Shown: piece by piece, positions 59,943 through 64,000 of the stretch
Numbering within the stretch: position 1 is the stretch's first letter
How the letters are laid out: every line of letters begins with the position of its first letter
Origin: Candidatus Gastranaerophilales bacterium
GTDB lineage: Bacteria > Cyanobacteriota > Vampirovibrionia > Gastranaerophilales > Gastranaerophilaceae
Direction of reading: 5' to 3'
Length of the DNA: 64,000 bases
Assembly: GCA_944323285.1 (NCBI GenBank)
Contig: CALURV010000032.1
Span: forward strand, 25,391 to 89,390
Made by a program: the position numbers and the translations under genes
Notes under the pieces: generated by a model
The model's database searches: none
What the model was told of the DNA's origin: nothing
The model's input: the letters and a program-made list of their open reading frames with translations, nothing else

Positions 59943-60382
59943 TATTTAGCCTCCGTTTCATTATATACAACAGGTTTTTGAGCTGAATGCGGATGTTCTT
60001 TGCCTGCATATATTTTTAACTTGTTGAATTGTTCTTGACCTAAAGTATTATGAGGTAACATACCTTTAATAGCTTTTTCTAAAGCTAAAGTAGCATCTTT
60101 TTCCATTAATTCTTTAAATGATGCAACCTTTAATCCACCAGGATATCCGGTATGATGATAATATTTCTTGTCTGTTTCTTTCTTTCCAGAAACGCAGATT
60201 TTATCAGCATTGATTATTATAACAAAATCACCTGTATCTACGTTTGGAGTGTATTGTGGTTTGTGCTTTCCTCTTAATAAATTTGCGGCTAATACTGCTA
60301 ATCTGCCTAAAGTTTTACCTTCAGCATCAATTAGATACCATTTCCTTTCTACTTCAAGAGGTTTAGCTGAATAAGTTTTCAT
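59942..60382 (-). CDS. rplM: 50S ribosomal protein L13
   Basis: 146 residues. Motifs [14 protein letters not shown] and H-T-G-Y-P-G-G-L-K are those of L13. It overlaps the truA end by 4 bases and is coupled to rpsI, as in other bacteria. Confidence 0.97.
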   Translation of the reverse strand: MKTYSAKPLEVERKWYLIDAEGKTLGRLAVLAANLLRGKHKPQYTPNVDTGDFVIIINADKICVSGKKETDKKYYHHTGYPGGLKVASFKELMEKDATLALEKAIKGMLPHNTLGQEQFNKLKIYAGKEHPHSAQKPVVYNETEAK

Positions 60383-61161
60383 AAGCTGTCTCCATTTATT
60401 ATATTATTGTAAATTACTTCTATTAATGTTAAGCCCTCAGGGCTTATGGTCGAACCTGCTTTTGTTTTATCCCTTGATTCCAAAATATCTTTAAGTGTCT
60501 CGGGGGCTAAAGATTTTCTTTCTATCAATAGGAGAGTTCCGACGATCGATCTGATCATATTGTACAAAAACCTGTCTGCAATAAAATCTATGTAAACAAA
60601 ATCACCGTCTCTTGTGGCTTTTGCTTCATACATATTGCATATTTTAGCCGGATTTGATGTCCTTACTTTCTTAAAAGAAGTAAAATCATGCTCTCCTTTA
60701 AGATAACTCAAAGCTATATTCATTCTTTGAACATCTAAAGGATATCTGACTAACAAACAATTTGCATCCCACGCACTTCTTTGAGTTCTGTTGGCTATTG
60801 CATAACGATAATGTCTTGCCTTGGCACTCTTTTGTGCATGGAATGTTTTCTCGACTTTTTTTAACTCTTTTACACTAATTGTACTCGGAAGAATACCATT
60901 TAGCGAGTTAACGAACTTACTCGGATCCAGTTCAAGCTCAGTCTCAAAATGAGCTGTTTGTCCTTTAGCGTGAACACCGGCATCGGTTCGACCGGAAAAA
61001 ATTGTTTTGGTTTTTGTTTTTGTCAATGTACTGATTGCCTTTTCTAACTCATCTTGTATTGTATTAACAGGATTTATAGAATTCGGCATTTTATTTGGCT
61101 GCTTTTGGCTGCCTTGATAATTTGTTCCAATATATTCTAATACAATTAAATATCTTTGCAT
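60379..61161 (-). CDS. truA: tRNA pseudouridine(38-40) synthase
   Basis: 260 residues. The catalytic Asp lies in [10 protein letters not shown]. Other family motifs are [10 protein letters not shown] and [12 protein letters not shown]. It modifies the anticodon stem of many tRNAs. Located between rplQ and rplM with one- and four-base overlaps. Confidence 0.96.
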   Translation of the reverse strand: MQRYLIVLEYIGTNYQGSQKQPNKMPNSINPVNTIQDELEKAISTLTKTKTKTIFSGRTDAGVHAKGQTAHFETELELDPSKFVNSLNGILPSTISVKELKKVEKTFHAQKSAKARHYRYAIANRTQRSAWDANCLLVRYPLDVQRMNIALSYLKGEHDFTSFKKVRTSNPAKICNMYEAKATRDGDFVYIDFIADRFLYNMIRSIVGTLLLIERKSLAPETLKDILESRDKTKAGSTISPEGLTLIEVIYNNIINGDSL

Positions 61162-61589
61162 TATACTAATTGGATTAATGCCATTTCCGCAGCATCACCG
61201 CGTCTTGGCGGTAAGTGATATATTCTTGTATATCCGCCGTTTCTGTCTTCGTATTTTTTACCGATTTCAGCAAATAATTTTCTTAATACAGTTTGAGGTA
61301 TTAATTTTTTACCTTCTTGTAATTCAGAAAATACTTCGCCTGTTTGACTGTCAACATATTTTGATGTTTCTACATCAAAAATATATCTTGCAGCCTGTCT
61401 TCTTGCATGTAAATCACCCTTTTTCGCAAGAGTAATTATTTCTTCAGCATAAGGTTTTAATGCTTTTGCTTTAGAAATAGTTGTTTTGATTTCGCCATGT
61501 AAGAACAGTTCGGTAGCCAAAGATCTTAATAATGCCTTTCTTTGATCTTGTGGTCTTGACAGTCTGTTTCTATTGCATTGGTGTCTCAT
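61161..61589 (-). CDS. rplQ: 50S ribosomal protein L17
   Basis: 142 residues. M-R-H-Q-C-N-R-N-R-L-S-R start, L-R-S-L-A-T-E-L-F-L-H-G-E-I-K-T-T and the end G-D-A-A-E-M-A-L-I are typical. It follows rpoA by 22 bases, the usual order. The middle is slightly longer than in E. coli, as is common outside Gammaproteobacteria. Confidence 0.97.
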   Translation of the reverse strand: MRHQCNRNRLSRPQDQRKALLRSLATELFLHGEIKTTISKAKALKPYAEEIITLAKKGDLHARRQAARYIFDVETSKYVDSQTGEVFSELQEGKKLIPQTVLRKLFAEIGKKYEDRNGGYTRIYHLPPRRGDAAEMALIQLV

Positions 61590-61611
61590 CTTATTTGTCC
61601 TTTTGATTAAT

Positions 61612-62586
61612 TTATACTTCTTCTAATTCTACACCTTCAGGATTTGGTTGAAGTTCTAAACCAACCTGATGTAATTTTTCTATAACTTCATCTGAAGATT
61701 TTTTACCGAAATTCTTAATATTCAATAAATCATGTTCAGATTTCTTTAATAATTCAGCTAAAGAATTAATACTTGCCCTTTTTAGACAATTGTAAGCTCT
61801 AACTGATAATTCCAAATCTTCAATAGAAATACTTGGAGTTTGAGCTTCTTCTTCAACTTCTTCAACAACATGCTGACTTGTTAAAATCGTAGGTTGACCT
61901 GTTATTGAAGCAATTTGCATAAAATGTTCTATTAATAAGTTAGCTGCTTGGCTTAATGCACTTGATACATCAATGCTTCCATTTGACCATATTTCAAGAG
62001 TTAATTTATCATAATCAACAACATCTCCTACACGAGTGTTTTCAACATTGTAGCTTACTCTTTTAATAGGCATAAATGATGCATCAATAGGCAATAAATC
62101 AATTGGCATACTGCCTTTATTTTCTTTAAGAACATCAACAGTTCTATAACCTTTACCTGTTTCAACAACTATATCAGCAGAAATGCTTCCACCTTCTGAA
62201 ATTGTACAAATATGCCAATCAGGGTTAACAACTTTAACACCTGCCGGTAACTGCAAATCACTTGCTAATACCGGTCCCGGTTTATCTACTTCTAATCTTA
62301 AATGTTGAGGATCTTTATCTTCTGTTTTTACTGTTAAACCTTTTAAATTTAACATTATATCTATTGCATCTTCAACAATCCCAGGAATTGATGTGTATTC
62401 ATGTGTAATACCTTCAATTCTTATAGAAGTAACAGCAGCACCTTCAAGAGATGATAATAAAACTCTTCTTAATGCATTACCAATTGTTGTACCAAACCCT
62501 TTTTCTAACGGTTCAACAACAAATTTACCATATTGAGAACCATCTGAACTGGTTGTCGTATTTATACATTTAATTTTCAATTCCAT
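61612..62586 (-). CDS. rpoA: DNA-directed RNA polymerase subunit alpha
   Basis: 324 residues. The N-terminal domain (Y-G-K-F-V-V-E-P-L, T-I-G-N-A-L-R-R-V-L-L-S-S) drives dimerisation and beta/beta' assembly. An acidic linker precedes the C-terminal domain (L-S-V-R-A-Y-N-C-L-K-R-A-S-I, N-F-G-K-K-S), which contacts UP elements and activators. Located between rpsD and rplQ. Confidence 0.98.
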   Translation of the reverse strand: MELKIKCINTTTSSDGSQYGKFVVEPLEKGFGTTIGNALRRVLLSSLEGAAVTSIRIEGITHEYTSIPGIVEDAIDIMLNLKGLTVKTEDKDPQHLRLEVDKPGPVLASDLQLPAGVKVVNPDWHICTISEGGSISADIVVETGKGYRTVDVLKENKGSMPIDLLPIDASFMPIKRVSYNVENTRVGDVVDYDKLTLEIWSNGSIDVSSALSQAANLLIEHFMQIASITGQPTILTSQHVVEEVEEEAQTPSISIEDLELSVRAYNCLKRASINSLAELLKKSEHDLLNIKNFGKKSSDEVIEKLHQVGLELQPNPEGVELEEV

Positions 62587-62605
62587 TATAATTAATCTCC
62601 TACAA

Positions 62606-63208
62606 TTATTTAGAATAATACTCGATTACAAGTTGCTCTTTAAGTTCGGGGTCTAATTCTTCTCTTTCGGGAATTCTGTCAAATGTTACTTTTAAAGCAT
62701 CTTTGTCTATTGTCATCCAAACAGGTGCTATTGCCATATCTATTGACTCAACAACAGATTTAACAAAATCTGTACTCCCTGCTTTGAATGTAATAACATC
62801 ACCAGGTTTTACAAGATATGAAGGGATGTCAACTCTTCTTCCATTTACAAGAACATGACCATGATTTACAATTTGTCTTGCTTGTTTTCTTGAAATGGCA
62901 AATCCTGTTCTGAATACAATGTTATCTAATCTTGACTCTAACAATTGTAAAAGAATAGTACCTGTAACACCTTTTCTTCTGCTTGCTTCGTTATAGTATC
63001 TAACGAATTGTTTTTCGCTAACTAAATATGTTAAACGAATTTTTTGTTTTTCATTTAAGTGTATTGCATACTCGGAAAGTTTTTTTCTTGCTGCACCATG
63101 CTGACCAGAAGCATTCTGCCTTAATGAAGAAACCAACTTTCTGTTTGATAAATCAGTAACTCCGTAGTTACGATATAATTTATTTGATGGTCCTGTATAT
63201 TTAGCCAA
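62606..63208 (-). CDS. rpsD: 30S ribosomal protein S4 (TTG start)
   Basis: About 200 residues from a TTG at 63208, with aaggag seven bases upstream. The resulting start A-K-Y-T-G-P-x-N-K-L-Y-R matches the family (A-R-Y-x-G-P). An in-frame ATG at 63262 would add 18 odd residues and overlap rpsK. The S4 core R-L-D-N-I-V-F-R-T-G-F and N-G-H-V-L-V-N-G-R are present. S4 also often represses its own operon by binding mRNA. Confidence 0.95.
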   Translation of the reverse strand: MAKYTGPSNKLYRNYGVTDLSNRKLVSSLRQNASGQHGAARKKLSEYAIHLNEKQKIRLTYLVSEKQFVRYYNEASRRKGVTGTILLQLLESRLDNIVFRTGFAISRKQARQIVNHGHVLVNGRRVDIPSYLVKPGDVITFKAGSTDFVKSVVESIDMAIAPVWMTIDKDALKVTFDRIPEREELDPELKEQLVIEYYSK

Positions 63209-63231
63209 TGTTTGACTCCTTACGTTATTTG

Positions 63232-63618
63232 TTATACTCTGCGTCTTTTTGGAGGACGACAACCATTATGAGGAATTGGTGTAACGTCCTTAATTAATGT
63301 AATCTCAAGTCCGGCAGCTTGAATTGCTCTAATTGCTGTTTCTCTGCCTGAACCCGGTCCTTTTATATAAACCTCAACTTTTTTCATACCTTGATCTATT
63401 GATTGCTTTGCAACTTTTTCTGCTGCTGATTGTGCTGCAAACGGAGTACCTTTTCTTGCACCCTTAAACCCACAGCCCCCAGCAGAAGCCCATGCAATAG
63501 CATTACCTTGTGTATCTGTTGAAGTTACGATTGTATTATTAAATGTTGATTGTATATGTACAACACCTTGCAATACATTCTTTTTTTCTTTCTTTTTTGT
63601 TTTTACCGGTCTAGCCAT
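63232..63618 (-). CDS. rpsK: 30S ribosomal protein S11
   Basis: 128 residues. [23 protein letters not shown], and the ending [12 protein letters not shown] are diagnostic. It lies 21 bases after rpsM and 23 before the rpsD start. Confidence 0.97.
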   Translation of the reverse strand: MARPVKTKKKEKKNVLQGVVHIQSTFNNTIVTSTDTQGNAIAWASAGGCGFKGARKGTPFAAQSAAEKVAKQSIDQGMKKVEVYIKGPGSGRETAIRAIQAAGLEITLIKDVTPIPHNGCRPPKRRRV

Positions 63619-63639
63619 TGTTTATATTACTCCTTTAAT

Positions 63640-64000
63640 TTATTTCTTTTTGGCGATTGGGCCTGTTTTCTTACCGCGTCTTGTTCTTGCATTCGTTTTT
63701 GTTCTTTGTCCTCTTGCAGGAAGTTTTCTTCTGTGACGCATTCCTCTATATGAGTTTATTTCACTTAACCTCTTAATATTCAAAGATTCTTCTCTTCTTA
63801 AATCACCCTCTATTGTGTAGTGGGCAAGTTCGTCTCTTAATCTTTTAATATTGTCATCAGTTAAATCATCTGTCCTTAAATTTTCAGATATGCCGCACGC
63901 TGCTAATATTTTTTTACTGCGGGCAGGACCTATACCGAAAATATAGGTTAATGCAATTACCATTCTTTTATTACGAGGTAAATCTACCCCGGCAAGTATT
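63640..64000 (-). CDS. rpsM: 30S ribosomal protein S13, partial (start outside window)
   Basis: At least 120 residues; the reading frame continues through the right edge. The codons beyond the internal ATG at 63963 read [12 protein letters not shown], the usual N-terminus of S13, so only the first three or so residues are missing. [10 protein letters not shown] and the tail [12 protein letters not shown] are diagnostic. Confidence 0.96.
   Translation of the reverse strand, partial: ILAGVDLPRNKRMVIALTYIFGIGPARSKKILAACGISENLRTDDLTDDNIKRLRDELAHYTIEGDLRREESLNIKRLSEINSYRGMRHRRKLPARGQRTKTNARTRRGKKTGPIAKKK

Noticed and set aside
63209..63262. ATG start for rpsD at 63262
   Set aside because: The extra 18 residues are not family-like, overlap rpsK and lack a ribosome site; the TTG at 63208 has aaggag at proper spacing.

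Overview
The window is AT-rich and gene-dense. By gene content it comes from a Gram-negative, non-photosynthetic member of the cyanobacterial lineage, most likely Melainabacteria/Vampirovibrionia (Gastranaerophilales-like). Supporting signs are: atpD-atpC as a two-gene operon away from the other ATP synthase genes; a Ycf45-type AAA/R3H ATPase; adjacent efp and accB; tig-clpP-clpX; and no photosynthesis genes. Outer-membrane functions (two OmpH/Skp proteins, a POTRA protein, TolC plus an RND pump) show a two-membrane envelope. The assignment is inference from gene content; no 16S gene is present. I found no tRNA, rRNA, IS element, prophage or CRISPR array.

Layout. 1-823: C-terminal part of a GH57 glycosidase. 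1118-7188: type-4 uracil-DNA glycosylase, an 813-aa repeat-containing helical protein and a 941-aa protein of unknown function. 7248-9834 (minus): rsmA-ispE-murQ. 9942-12713: a DegT aminotransferase facing the R3H ATPase. 13024-18974: fusA and asnS among small or lineage-specific proteins, including an HExxH protein. 19115-22904 (plus): ruvC, membrane protein, mtnA, large membrane protein. 23001-26530: two ompH genes around aroF, then pdp. 26562-29853 (minus): tig-clpP-clpX. 30036-34716: envelope proteins, NAGPA-domain protein, redox/metal-type proteins, YbaK. 34819-36638: atpD-atpC. 37420-42031: YitT, aspS, dnaA, ogt. 42078-55798 (minus): efp-accB, then a long co-directional run of marR-MFP-RND-tolC, histidine kinase, response regulator, pepA, DUF2339, yjbQ and an M14 peptidase. 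55900-64000 (minus): thioredoxin, glgC, lepA and the end of the ribosomal-protein/rpoA cluster (rpsI, rplM, truA, rplQ, rpoA, rpsD, rpsK, rpsM).

How the parts relate. Most genes are housekeeping: translation (fusA, lepA, efp, asnS, aspS, ribosomal proteins), proteostasis (tig/clpP/clpX), replication and repair (dnaA, ruvC, UDG, ogt), envelope and peptidoglycan recycling (murQ, MpaA-like peptidase, OmpH), isoprenoids (ispE) and glycogen (glgC, GH57). The efflux operon has a recognisable promoter overlapped by a palindrome, probably the MarR operator.

The most unusual material is the set of lineage-specific proteins with no Sec signal but a shared N-terminal layout: a start like M-x-I-x-S-I/V followed, in two of them, by a short V-S-F-x-G/A motif near residues 35-50. 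One of these carries an HEYTH zinc-protease motif and another ends in a compact domain resembling toxin RNases. I propose them as a candidate export-tag family. Other non-coding novelties are an interspersed hairpin repeat (three copies), an orphan minus-strand terminator at 899-926 implying an unannotated small transcript, a 20-bp module present in two opposite orientations, and a structured leader before the R3H ATPase gene.
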